This document shows positions 46,180 through 57,980 of a DNA stretch of 64,000 nt, piece by piece. This stretch comes from Lantana camara (lineage: Eukaryota > Streptophyta > Magnoliopsida > Lamiales > Verbenaceae): positions 88,063,501 through 88,127,500 of the forward strand of contig CM074862.1 of assembly GCA_037501455.1 (NCBI GenBank), written 5' to 3'. The notes beneath the pieces are model-generated. The model saw nothing but the letters and a program-made list of their open reading frames with translations. It had not been told where the DNA came from and did no database searches. Made by a program: the position numbers and the translations under genes. Each line of letters opens with the position of its first letter. The first letter of the stretch is position 1.

Positions 46180-49100
46180 TGTAACACCCCGGAGCGGAGG
46201 GCGCCACATCCCCCGCACCATAGCCCAACACGGGTACCGAAATGGGAACTCTGTCCCCGCATCGAACCATGGCGAACGGGTCACAAACAAATAAAAAAAA
46301 AATCAACTCTAGGCTAGGCGGTCTAGACCCTGAACAGAGTGCGCAACAAAATAAACCGAAAGTGCGAAAACTACAGGATCACATAACATAACCAATTATA
46401 GACATCTAGGCTTAAAACATGATATACATATTGCAACATGCTTTGCCTATCCCGGGCCAAAAAGGAATAATCAAAGCTTCAAATTACAGAACATAGCTTA
46501 TAATTATTTATACGTAGTACCAAATATACATAGTACCAAAGCAGGAAAGTAAATATGCAAATGCAAGGACTCTACAACGACGCGAAAGACTCCCAAAACT
46601 CGAAAGACGACCGCCACCTAGCCAAACTCTCAACCGAGCACCTGAAAAGCTCAAAACGAAAGGGAAAAAGAAAAGAAGCAACGAGGGTCAGTCCTAGAGA
46701 CTGGTGAGGGGGCTAACACACGCACACATACCTATAAGTAGGAGCATAGCATATTCAAATCGAAAATGCTCATGAACCGGGTATGGTTTTTGCATCCCAA
46801 AAGGTTATAACCCATGATACCATATATATACGAAGAAAGGTTTAGGGCCGAAGACCAAAATCAACCAAGTTTTAGAAGTTATGAGTCCACCCCGTTTCAC
46901 AAAACGTATTGGACACAAAAGCATAAGCATAAACAAAATAACACGGCGAGAACGAGTTCTCACACACTTAATCAAACCAAAACAAAACTCATAAACAATC
47001 CCACCTTTACACCATTGGGGAAGAGAGGTGCCCCTCTCAACCCTCCACAGAACGAAACTTATGAACCGGAGGATCCCACCCGGTTCCTTCGACGGCCAGC
47101 CAAAATGCGCTCGGTCGGCATAGGAGAACTACGTCTCCCGTTGGTGAAGAAGTGCACAGGGGTCGTAACCGGCGACCCCATAGTCGTCCCGGGTCTCCCT
47201 TACCCATAACTCCGGGGCCCATCACACAGATAAACAGAACTCACACACACATCTCTCACAAAGCGTATACTTTTCACGAAAGCTTATCTTGCCAAAACTT
47301 AACACGTACACACACCCACCCTTTTCAAAATGAAGAACAAAATATAGCTTACTTATACTTAAAAGCATCTTTCAAACGTTCAAAACAAAAGGGCCAATTC
47401 CCACAAATACATATCAAGCACTTATCTATATATATATATATAGATATAATTCACATGCGGGCTTAAATTACAAGTAAGGTTGTAGGTCATTTTATCTAAA
47501 AGGAAAGAAAACCTCACCTCCGAGAAGCAACAGGAGCAAAGGAAGCAAACGGACATCTAGAAGGCAACCTCGTCAACCAAGGAACGAACCTAAAGGCAAA
47601 ACAAAGGCAAAAGACAACCTTGGACTCAATATGAACCACATTAGACGCTCAACGGATGCGTATGTATGTTTATGATGGAAAGAGTATGAAATGAATCCAC
47701 ATTAGGTCATATAGGGACATTCAAGGCATATAAGGTCCTATCTCATAACCAAGGGCAAAGAATAAACCATAAATTCACGAGATCAAGCTTAACACATCAT
47801 ACAACAAGTTAATCATGCGTACACATCATAAACAAGGCAAGAAAGATCAACAAGAAGCTACGAAACGATGAAAGAAACTCCTCCCGGCCATCACCTACTA
47901 AGTGGACACGGCCATGCCCAAAATGCACAGGAATCGGACACGGCTGTGCCTAATTTAAATTAAATCAGGGCCCAAAGTGGAGAGCTTGACACGGTCGTGT
48001 CCATTTCCAGTTATAACATGACACGGCCGTGTCATGCGTTCAGGGCTGAAAAAAATAACGCAACAGCAGTTCAATTTTGGAGAGAAAAACAGGGGATTTC
48101 GGTGCAAGCCTTAGGGAGTCTCTTATGCCTTCAAAAACACATAAACCAAGCATGAAAATAACACTAATTCATCATATATTCAAGCTATATAAGTAGCAAC
48201 AACTTCAGCCACAAAATATGCCAGAATCAAAGCAAGAAAAGGGGAAGAATGCATCAAGCTATATCTCCAAATTCTCAAGCATTCATTAATGACCAATTAC
48301 TCCTAATCCAACTACCATGAAAGAATATGTAATAAATGCCAAGAATCAAGTCATAGAAGCAATATATCATCACCCAACTCAAGAGAATCAAGAAAGAAGC
48401 AAGAATCATCAAATTCATCCAATCTCTACTATACACAAACTTGCTATGACTCATGAATCAACCAATGACATCAGGTCAAATCCACATATAAGAGATAAGA
48501 GAGAGTGTAGATTATGATCATAAACTTACCTTTCAAATTTGGGAAGATTTGGTTGTGATTTGAGATCAAAATCTTCAAAATGGCCAAAGGGGTTTTTTCC
48601 TTCTTTTCCCTTGCTTGGAGCTGATCGTGTTTGTGGGGAGGAGAGGAGAATGGATCGGTTCTCTTGGGTTAAGGGGCTGAAATGAGGGTTAATCCAAGGT
48701 ATAAGTCATGGTTAAGGGTTTGGTTAAGTTTAAGTGGGGTCCACAAAGCTTAGTTAGGTCAAAAGGTAGTTCTTAGGCGTAAAGGGCTCGTTTCGGTTGA
48801 AAAACGAGGAATCAAATGGGCTTAGAAAAATATGAATCTTGATTCTTCATCTTTCTTTCTTCGTTATGAGTCCAACGCATCTTCTGGAATTCGAATCCGA
48901 AGTCCCGGGCTCAAGTTACTCCTTCCGGAACACAAGGTGCGCTAAAGCTCGTTAGGCCCTTATGTCCCTAAAACATAAAAGGGTTTCAAAACCGTATCAA
49001 ACGAACTCAAAAACAAGTAACGAGCATAAGGACAGATTCACAACACATATAAGTCACACATAGAACGTAGTCACAAAATCGAAAACGGAAACGGACACAA

Positions 49101-49293
49101 ACGGAGCAAGAACAAAACAAAGAAGACGAACACATATAAGTAAATCATATAAGGTCAAATAAGTTTCAAGTAATTCAAATATATCACATAAAAAGTATAA
49201 TAAACACATAATTCACTTAATTAAATAATTAAAAGCGCACATAGCTCACCCGTAAAGGCCTACCTGGAACGGCCGGACGAGCGGGATGTTACA
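46180..49293 (-). repeat. E5 5' LTR (3114 bp)
   Basis: It matches the 3' LTR closely. GCTAGGCGG is at plus 46313-46321. The partner at 46614-46622 reads CCACCTAGC, which still pairs by a G-U wobble in the transcript. The hairpin at 46689-46703 is perfect (CAGTC-CTAGA-GACTG on plus). Palindrome cluster D lies at 47904-48034. It is longer than the 3' LTR partly by an extra block around 47460-47510 that the 3' copy lacks. Confidence 0.92.
47904..48034. repeat. Palindrome cluster D in E5 5' LTR
   Basis: Same four positions as in the 3' LTR: GGACACGGCCATGCCC (47904-47919), GGACACGGCTGTGCC (47936-47950), GACACGGTCGTGTCC (47988-48002), TGACACGGCCGTGTCA (48019-48034). Differences from the 3' LTR are mostly C/T or G/A changes, several at CpG. 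Confidence 0.92.
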
Positions 49294-50115
49294 TGTATTA
49301 AATTAAGACTTAGGATCGGTAGGTCTTTCGAGCTTGTAATGTAGGCTTAGGGTAAGGTTATCGAAATTTGGATCAAGTGACTACTCACTAAGCTTACATC
49401 ATTCAATCTCTAACTCATGGCACTTCAATTTTCCCATTAAACACATAATCCTTCTTCTTTTTTCTTTTGCTCTTTCTTCTCTTTTTCATATCTTTTCTTT
49501 TTCACACTTTTTCTCATTCCTTTTCTTTCTTTACAATAATCTCTCAATTTCAACCACAAAAGGGGTCAAAAGGTAGACAATTAGCATTAAAATCAAACGA
49601 GCAAGCCTTGGTGTAAAATTATGAAGGTAGTTATTCTTTTGTTGTGCATTGGCTTCTAATGTTGGTACAAAAATCCTTGCACAACAATTAGGCTCAGCGG
49701 GGTCAATAAGATTACGTTATTTAGTGAAAAACGGCTAAAAAGAAAAGCTTACAAGCATCCGACCACGAGTGCCTACTTCACTTCCTTAATCTTTCATTAA
49801 CTCAAAATTTCGCCTCGATAGGACTACAATGCCTAATCAAATCTTAGACTCATTCGGAAATCATCAATTCATCTTTCTAAGCAAAATACATTATCTCATT
49901 CAAAAGTGCTCAAAATATAAGGGTATACTAACGCACTAAATCATCAAATCTCATGCAAATTTTCCTCAATTCAAATAGCCTAACTCATTCTAGCAAAAAT
50001 TCAGCAATCAAACTTGAAGAAAAAGTTCAAAACGAGGGAAAACTTTCAAAATTACTCAATTTCTAACAACTCCCAAGTGTAACCAAACATCTAATCATAC
50101 AAATTCTCATAATTC
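49294..50115. repeat. Unassigned AT-rich repeat U, right part
   Basis: No gene. Includes AGGTCTTTCGAGCTTGTAAT, a CT/T-rich tract (49452-49510) and GGTCAATAAGATTACG. It is inferred to be the continuation of 38721-40407 across E5. It runs into an LTR fragment near 50115. Confidence 0.45.
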
Positions 50116-50320
50116 GAATTTGAAAGCATAACCTTATACATATTTATACATATTACCAAAAATAGAAAGTAAAGATGCAAGAAATGCAAAGGACTCCACT
50201 ACAAGACTCCAACAACTCAAAAGGAAGACCGCCGCCTAGCTCTAACAAAAAAACGACACCTACAACTCAAAGAACAAGAGGAAAAAAGAAAACAATGACG
50301 ATGGATCAGTCCCAAAGACT

Positions 50321-50341
50321 GGGGGGGGGGGGGGAGGGGGG
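50321..50341. repeat. Guanine homopolymer tract
   Basis: Fourteen G, one A, six G. In related LTRs this place reads GGTGAGGGGG, so the run is a local expansion. A second G-rich stretch stands at 52695-52722. Confidence 0.9.
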
Positions 50342-51544
50342 TTTACATACTCAAAAGTACATATACATAAGAGCATAGCATATTCAAAGTCATAAAATTC
50401 ATGAACCAGGGCATAGTTTTTTCATTCTAAAACATTTTAGCCCATGATACTATATATAAGGAAAAAGGTTTAAGGCCGAAGGGTAAAATCAACCAAGTTT
50501 TAGAAATTAGAAGTCCACTCCCGTTTCACGAACCATAATCAGAATCAAAACCACACTAACTCGGCCAGTACAAGTTTCCAACCAACCTACTGCATGTTTG
50601 TATTTAACCTTCTCTGTTTGGGGATGAGGGGGCACCCTCTCAACCCCCGGTTCAAAGTTCAAAGAATTGAATGATGGGATCCTACCCACTCCTTCGATGG
50701 GCTTACCGTTGGCTCAAGAAAACCGCCTTTTCCTCGACCTCCTGAGGTTGGGCTAAGTCTCTCAAAGGTGGAGTTGTGTTGATGGGAGAGCTCAGAGACC
50801 CCACGGCTGACCCGAGTTACCATACCACTCCTCCGGGGCCCAGTTCAAAAATCAAAGACTTATCTTTCAAATTGACACCTCGCTAGTTCATAACACACAC
50901 CAACACTTTTCAAATCAAATAAATGAAAATATAGCTTGCGTATATATAAAAGCCTTTTCAAAAGAGATTCATAACAAACGGGCCAAATCCTACAAAATAC
51001 ATATCAAACACGTATTTAAGTGTATATATAAATATATGTAAGTCATGTGCAGGCTTAAAACATAGGTAGGGTTGTAGGTCATATTAACTAAAAGAAAGAA
51101 ACCTTATCTTAACGAACAAACCGAACGGGACAAATCAGAACACACCTATGGAACCATTTCGTCACCAATGGGATGATCCTAAGAAAAAACCAAACAACAG
51201 AAGACATATTAGACTCAAAATGAACCAATTAGATTCTCGGCTAATGCATATGGATGCATAAGATGCAATGCACGACACATAAGTTCAAACTTAGCCATAT
51301 TGGAGCAAATATCATACTATTGAAATAACGACACATCAAATATACTCATAACTCGTCAAATAAACACATAACACATTATAACACATTATTCATACTCATA
51401 ACATATCAAGGACATACATAAATAAGTCATAACACAGCCATACATACACATAAACAAGCATACAGCACACAAGGATCAAGAACGGGGAGGGAGAAGAACA
51501 CAACGAGCAAAGAAACGAACATAACAGGCTATTAGCCCTCAACC

Positions 51545-51634
51545 ACAAATGGCTGTTAGTCAGTTCAGTGGCTCAGGGCAGCCACTAACAGCCGTTATCC
51601 CCATTTTGTGCATAAGGGCACTGATGGGCATTAA
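51545..51634. repeat. Palindrome cluster B (three units)
   Basis: ACAAATGGCTGTTAGT (51545-51560), CACTAACAGCCGTTAT (51583-51598), CTGATGGGCATTAAC (51620-51634). These are diverged homologues of cluster A with mostly C/T and G/A changes in the core. Steps are about 38 and 37 bp. Confidence 0.7.
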
Positions 51635-52882
51635 CGGACCTCGACTTCGTCTTCTTTGTGAAACCACATGCAAAACACACATTAAACCACACACAAACAC
51701 GTATAAGAGCAGGGGAAATAAGGGGAGGGTCTTAGGCATAAAAATAACACTTAAAAATGAGCTAAGAATTGACTAATAACAAGAAACAACAAGGGTGTTC
51801 ATAGTTTGCAAGAATCAAACATACTATTCATGTTCTTCAAAGCTTCAATGGGATCTTCAAGCAAGATAGGAGCACGAAATTAGAGCACAAAATCTAGTTA
51901 AGGAGCTTCAAATGAGCACAAATCATGCATCAAATCTCAAGGAAATCACATATGGAGCATGGATTCAAATATGGGTTAAAAACCTAATTATTCATGCATG
52001 AACTTATACCATACTTAAACCTTGAAGAAAATCAAAGATTCATGGATGAAAATAAGAATGAGACAAAGGACAATTCGAAAATGAGCTTACCTTCAAGAAA
52101 TGGTGGAGATTGGAAGTCTCTTGAGCTCAAATAAGGTGAAAAGGGAGGTGGGTCCTTCTTCTTTCTTTCTTCCCTTCTTTTCCAGCTATCTCTCGTTCTC
52201 TCTTCAGATGGGGCCCAAAATGGGTGAGTGGGGGAAGGTATAGAGTTGAATAAGGGTCATGTGGGTCCAAGAATGGGGTCATTTGGGTAAGAAATGAGAA
52301 TGTTATGGCCAAAACCGTAAAATGTGGTAAATCTGGGCGTGAGGCTCAGTTCGGGCGAAATTCGGGGGTTCAAAAGGGCTTAGAAAAATACAAGGTTAGT
52401 TTTCTTAGCTCCATATTTGCATTGTTATTCCAGTGCCACTTCTACAATTTGAATTCGAATTCCCGAGCTCGAGGTACGCCTTCCGGAACCCAAGGCGCTA
52501 AAACAAGTTAGGTCCTCGAGTCCCTAACAAATAAAATGGTTTTAAAAACCATTACAAACAATCTCAAAACATATAATGAGCACATAAACGAGTTCGTGAC
52601 ACACATATTTTATGCATATCATATAGCTACAAAATTGAGAACAAATACGAGGCATACAGATCAAGAACAGGATCAAAAGCAAGCGCGCGCACGGGGTGGG
52701 GGGGGAAGGGGGAGGGGAGAATGTTCAAGTTAGAATTAAAACTCAACAATGAATTCATATAAAAAATCAAATAAACATATAAAAAATTTTATAAATATAT
52801 ATTAGCAAAAATAAATAAACTAAAAGCGCAAATAACACTCTCGTTACGACGTACCTGTACTGCCGAAAAACTGGGATGTTAC

Positions 52883-54615
52883 ACTTTCCGCTTAAAGCGA
52901 GTTTGAGGGCAGCTCAAAACATGTCAAGAAAGCATCAATTTAGTTGAGTTCCTTGAATCCTTACGAATTGGGAATAGGAATCGTAATATTCGATCTTGCT
53001 TTTTGAGAAAAAAATTTAAATTCCGTTGCTTTACTGTTTTGTTTTTCCCAACAATTTAATCTTGTGTATGCTTGTGATAAGCTATAATGTGATGTATTAT
53101 GTGTTTATTTAACTAGTCGTGCCTTTAATTTATGCGCCGTTTAAGTGATAATATGTTAATTGCTTCAATATGTCTAGGTTTGAGTGAATATGACGTGCAT
53201 TGCATCATTTGCATTCATATGCACTTGTCGAGCGTTTCTATGGTTCATTGTTGAGTCTAGTATTGTCTTTGGTGTTTAGATTATCCTTGTGGGTAGCTCG
53301 TTGGTGTGGAGCCGCTCCGTAGGTTTGCTTTGGCTTGCTTTGTTAGGTTCATTCATCAAGGTAAGGTTTTCTTTCTTTTAGTTAGTTAGACCTATAGCCC
53401 TAAATGTGTTTTGAGCCCGCATGCGACTTACATATATTTATATGTACTTACACACGTGTTTGGTACGTATTTTGTGGGAATTGGCCCATTTTCTATGAAA
53501 CATTTGAAAGACGTTTTTATATAAGTAGCTATGTTTTTATTTGTTCATTTTGATAAGGGTTGGTGTGTGTAGCGAGTTATGAATATGAATATGATCTGAA
53601 TACGAATTTGAATATGAATTGGACTTTAAAGGCCCAAAGAATTGGGAAATGAGGCCCGATATAGTGTTGGGCCATCGGCTCTACCCCTGAATACTAGTCT
53701 TCGTATGATAGGATGAACCTTGAACCCATCACGAGGTTTGGCAGGGAATGGAATCCTCGGGCGTGAGTGCCACAAAACTCACGGCCCACACATATATGAA
53801 CCGATGGTAAGGATTTGCTACCCTTCCATCACGGTGTAAAGGATGGTTTGTGATTTAGTTTTGAATCTGAAATTGAATATGGATATGATATGAATTTGAG
53901 GAGTTTGGATGGAAGACTTGTACTCACCGAGCAAGTGTGAATATAAATTTGGTTCGTGAAACGGGAGTTGATTTCTTAACCACTAAAATTGGTTGATTTT
54001 GGCCTTCGGCCTTAAATCTTTAACGGGACATAATGTTTTAGCTTGCCCAAACCACACCCCGGTTCATGAATTCTTTGACTTTTAATATGATATGCTCCTA
54101 TGCATATGTACGTGTATTAGCCCCTTCACCAGTCTTTAGGACTGACCCCTCCTCGTTGTCTTCTTTTTTCCCTTGTTTCTTTGAGTTGCAAGTTCAGGAT
54201 GTGGTTCGAGCTAGGCGGCGGTTGTCTTTTGCTTTGTTCGAGTCTTGTAGTTTGAGTTTTTTTGCATACCTTGCATTTTACTTTTGTTTCGAGACTATGT
54301 ATATATTGCATATGAGTACGATTTTGAAGTTTGGAGAATTGTATGATTTATTTGGCCCGTGACGAGAATATTATGTAATAATTAAATTGTTTCCTGTAGT
54401 ACGCATGTATGTTGGTATATGATGGTCCTGTTGCTTCCGCATTTGTTTTGATTTTTGGTTGGGCGCTCTGTATTAGGGTCTAGACCGCCTAGCTTAGGTG
54501 AGATCTTGTTTATCTCTCGTTCGCTATTGCTTGGTACGTGTGCAGAATTCCCATTTCGTTACACGTGTGGGGTTATGGTGCGGGGGTTGTGGCGCTCTTC
54601 ATGCAGGGTACTACA
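52883..54615 (+). repeat. LTR fragment, plus orientation, with intact 3' end
   Basis: The 5' start is missing. It carries the CTTTAGTTAGTTAGACCTA block, the hairpin CAGTC-TTTAG-GACTG (54130-54144), GCTAGGCGG (54210-54218), CCGCCTAGC (54485-54493) and GTGCGGGGGTTGTGG, and ends GGGTACTACA at 54615. No primer site follows, so it is a 3' LTR or solo-LTR remnant. Confidence 0.75.
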
Positions 54616-55528
54616 TATATGAAATAACGAAGCTTAAAGGATCATGGAACACCCCTAAAAGTCCCTAGATATCACGTCTTGGGCAAGATATCAAATTTTC
54701 AAGTTTAACCTAACTATTCATCCATTGTCTCAATCATGCATATAGAATCAGTTACAAGGCACAAAAGGGATCTCAAAACGGAGCTTAAATCACGAGAAAT
54801 ATGGGGCTTACCTTGGATCGTCGAGAGACGAAGTGAGACGGAAAACTTGAGCTTTGAATGCCAATAATGGGTGAATAGTGACTGAGTTCTTCTTGCTTCT
54901 TGTTGCAGCTGATGTCTCGTATAAAATGGACAGAAATGAGGCAAAATTTAGTCTAAATGGCCTGATGCTCGGTCAAGATAAGGTCAAAGTGGGGCAGGGA
55001 CGAATTTTGGTCAGTTCGGATTGAATTTTAAATATTCGAAGGTTCAACCAACTTCGGAAAAGTACGAGGTTAATTCCATTGGACGTGAATCGTCGAAACG
55101 AGTTAATGGAAAAATCAAAATTCGAATCCGAATTCCCCAGCTCAAGTTAGCCGAAAAACGGCTTAAAACACCCTATTTGCAAATAGGCCCTTAAACTTTC
55201 AAAAAAAGATCAACTAGGCCCAAGCCTATTTACAATTATGCCCTAAAACATTTAAAATCATTCAAACAAGTCCAATTATCAAATAACTCAATCAAATTCA
55301 TAAAATGCATATTCTTTTCACCGAGTTTATATTAAAGCTATTTCGATCATATAATTCACGTAATAATTTAAACGAGCAAATCAATTTAAATCAAATAAAT
55401 AGCATAAATCATTTACAGAGCATTTAAATAGATTAAAAGGCATTTAAATAGATTGAAAAGCACATAAATACAGAAATTAAACTCATACGTGGCACGAACC
55501 TGCACGTAGGAATGAACGAGGTGTCACA
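54616..55528 (-). repeat. LTR fragment, minus orientation, with intact 5' start
   Basis: On the minus strand it starts TGTGACACCTCGTTCATTCC at 55528 and continues into LTR-like sequence until 54616. Its 3' part is gone. It lies tail to tail with the preceding plus-oriented fragment. Confidence 0.7.
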
Positions 55529-55584
55529 AGTGCCCTAAAAGCCGATATTGTAATGGTTCTCTTTGTACTTTCCTTTGTAAATCG

Positions 55585-55673
55585 CAGAAAATCTTTGGAC
55601 AATAAACGAACTGATTTGATCAGAAGACAATACTTTTTTATTTGCTTTGTATGATTGTATGCTTACATTTACT

Positions 55674-55714
<41 letters not shown>

Positions 55715-55908
55715 ATTTATATTTAGGTGCATATAATATATAATATATATTATATTATATATTATATATAATATATATAATAGTACTCATATATATAATA
55801 TACATAATATTTTATATATTATATTATACAATATTATTATATATAAAGCAAATAAAAAAGTATTGTCTTCTCATCAAATCAGTTCATTTATTGTTCAAAG
55901 ATTTTCTG
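55585..55908. repeat. Foldback sequence: 64-bp inverted arms around an AT-rich loop
   Basis: 55585-55648 (CAGAAAATCTTTGGACAATA start) is the reverse complement of 55845-55908 with three mismatches. The 196-bp loop is almost pure AT microsatellite. No flanking duplication was found. It could be a foldback transposon relic or a local inversion-duplication. Confidence 0.9.
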
Positions 55909-56012
55909 TGTATAATATATATAGTACGTATATGTGTTATATATGTATATATTATATATATATACATATATAATAAGTATATACAATATTTACGTATTGC
56001 ATATAATATAAA

Positions 56013-56069
<57 letters not shown>
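55675..56069. repeat. AT dinucleotide microsatellites
   Basis: (TA)n runs at 55675-55711 and 56013-56069 flank shorter palindromic TATAAT-type stretches. They partly overlap the foldback loop. Confidence 0.95.
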
Positions 56070-56072
<3 letters not shown>

Positions 56073-56482
56073 TAAATATACAATTTAAATAGTTTAGGCT
56101 AGGTTTGGAAATATAAATAAATAATAAGAGCTGAAAAGCAATTTTTTGGACGGTCAAAAATTATTTTTGACAGAATTTGGTCGTGGGACCAAATTTAAGA
56201 GAAAAGTTACATTATGGGACCTCAAATAAGAACATGATAACTATTGAGGCCAAAATTGAAATAAGATTACATTATGGGATGAAAATAGTAATTTTCTCTA
56301 TAAAAATTAACATAACAGAAATTGATCTAAATAATTTTTATTTTTATTTTTATTTTTATTTTTATTATTATTTTTTTTAAACAATGATCCAAATTCAAAT
56401 TTTATTTGGGGTGTTCTAGAAAAAGTATATTATAAAAATTATATCGGACAATAGTGTTATGGTCCTTATGAATGAGTGTGCG

Positions 56483-56523
<41 letters not shown>

Positions 56524-56600
56524 GTGCGAGTTGTTTCTTACAAAATACGGATCGCCTAAAATACCCTCATAATAATTATATGAATAACTATTAGTTAGGG
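56070..56600. other. AT-rich intergenic DNA between elements
   Basis: No gene. A (TTTTTA)5 repeat lies at 56335-56364 and an (AT)n run at about 56485-56512. Two ATTACATTATGGGA motifs around 56207 and 56266 form a short direct repeat. It is probably the insertion target of E6. Confidence 0.7.
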
Positions 56601-56753
56601 TGTAACGCCCCGGCTCCGGATGAACAGGTAAGCACGCCACGTGTGAGTTTTGTGCGTATGATTTATTTTATTTCTTTAATTTCATAATATTCTTACGTGG
56701 CATTTCATATTTTTATAAAATTCACGAAACGTTATTTATGTGAATTACTTGAA

Positions 56754-57145
56754 CGGGAAATTCCCGAAAAATCCCCAAATGAGGACTCAAATTTGGTTTA
56801 ACTCCCCATTTTTCAAAAAGTTCCTCTTTGCTCCCTAGATGACAGGCCAAATTTGCTTTAACTCCCCATAGTTGTATTAAAACTCAAGAATCTCGTACCC
56901 GAACCCGGGAATCACGTACTTAAATGCCCAAATGATGTATTTGCACCCAAATACGAGATTTGGACATTTAAGTACGTGATTTCGGGGTTCGGGTACGAGA
57001 TTCTTGAGTTTTAATACAACCTTCAAAAAATGGGGAGTTAAAGCAAATTTGGCTTGTCATCTAGGGAGCAAAGAGGAATTTTTTTAAAAATGGGGAGTTA
57101 AAGCAAATTTTTTCAACTTTTAGGTACTTTTTAAAAAAGACCCCC
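56754..57145. mobile_element. Mutator-type MITE inside the E6 LTR (392 bp)
   Basis: Nearly the whole element is two inverted arms. For example TTTAACTCCCCATTTTTC near 56798 mirrors GGGGAGTTAAAGC near 57090, and CTCGTACCCGAACCC near 56895 mirrors GGGTTCGGGTACGAG near 56988. It is flanked by TTACTTGAA (56745-56753) and TTGCTTGAA (57146-57154), a 9-bp duplication with one difference, as made by MULE transposases. There is no coding capacity. The extreme termini are weakly conserved, so the exact ends are less sure than the foldback. Confidence 0.75.
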
Positions 57146-57980
57146 TTGCTTGAATTCATATCATTGAAAATATTATTTCATGACACGGAAAAATATTTAT
57201 TGCATAAAACCCTTACCGAGAGTGTTTAATTATCGAATTGTCCCTACTTGACTATTTTCCTAAACTTTAGGGACTTAATTGCATCAACTTGTAAGGGCTT
57301 AATTGATCTTAATTCAAAAGTGTACATCCTCAATTGTGTGACTTGAATTCTTGGAGGACTAATTGGCAAAATTGAACAATTCACTCATTTCAAAAAGGGA
57401 TGAATCAGTATATGCATCTCCAAGCTTCCATGAACTCATTTCAACAAAATATTTCCCAACCATTTGCTTCCTCATTCTCGGTATCAAGAAGAAAAGGGAA
57501 AGAGAAGAATTTTACACTTTTCATCAAAGATTTCAAGAAATCATCCAAGTTTTGGGGAGTTCATCACCATCATCATCTATATTCTCCATTTCTTTCCATT
57601 TCAAGGTTGGTTGGGCATGAATGGATGATCTTGAGCATATTTGGTCTAGCTAGGGTTTATGAATCATGTGCTTGGTGGGTTATGTGTTGAGCAAAGTGTG
57701 ATTATATGATCATATCATGAATTATGGCATGATTTATTCATGATATTGTTGAGAATTTGAGCTTGGATGATCAAAGTGGGCATGAGCTTAAAACCTTGGA
57801 AACTTTGATGATATAGCATGTTTTATGTGTTTAAGTGTGATATTGTTATTCTATAAATGTGTATACATCATATTACCAGAAATTATGACCTTTGTTGATC
57901 AAAAATTGAGTTTTGTTGATTGCTTTGTTGCTTCCCGTAGCAATGCTCTGTTTTTCCTCTGTTCTTTCAGTTGCAGAAAC

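Larger units (their letters stand above)
40408..49293 (-). mobile_element. E5: gag-only LTR retrotransposon, minus strand (8886 bp)
   Basis: On the minus strand: 5' LTR (49293-46180), primer site (46171-46160), decayed gag (45966-44887), about 1.4 kb of non-coding DNA, stem-loop and polypurine tract (43512-43476), 3' LTR (43475-40408). There is no protease, RT or integrase. The ends are TGTAACATCCC...GGGGTGTTACA (GGGGTATTACA in the 3' LTR). The flanks GGAAT (left) and TGTAT (right) are not a duplication, so either the duplication has decayed or the two LTRs came together by recombination. Confidence 0.9.
50116..52882 (-). repeat. LTR, minus orientation, lacking its 3' tip
   Basis: On the minus strand it starts TGTAACATCCCAGTTTTTCG at 52882 and runs to about 50116, where the last 350 bp are replaced by repeat U. 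CCGCCTAGC is at 50232-50240 (partner lost). Hairpin CAGTC-CCAAA-GACTG (50307-50321, plus). A G14 run follows immediately (50321-50334). Palindrome cluster B is at 51545-51634. It is the same family as 36268-38720. Confidence 0.8.

Noticed and set aside
56416..56640. 74-codon minus-strand frame
   Set aside because: It crosses the AT microsatellite and the E6 LTR start and has no conserved feature.
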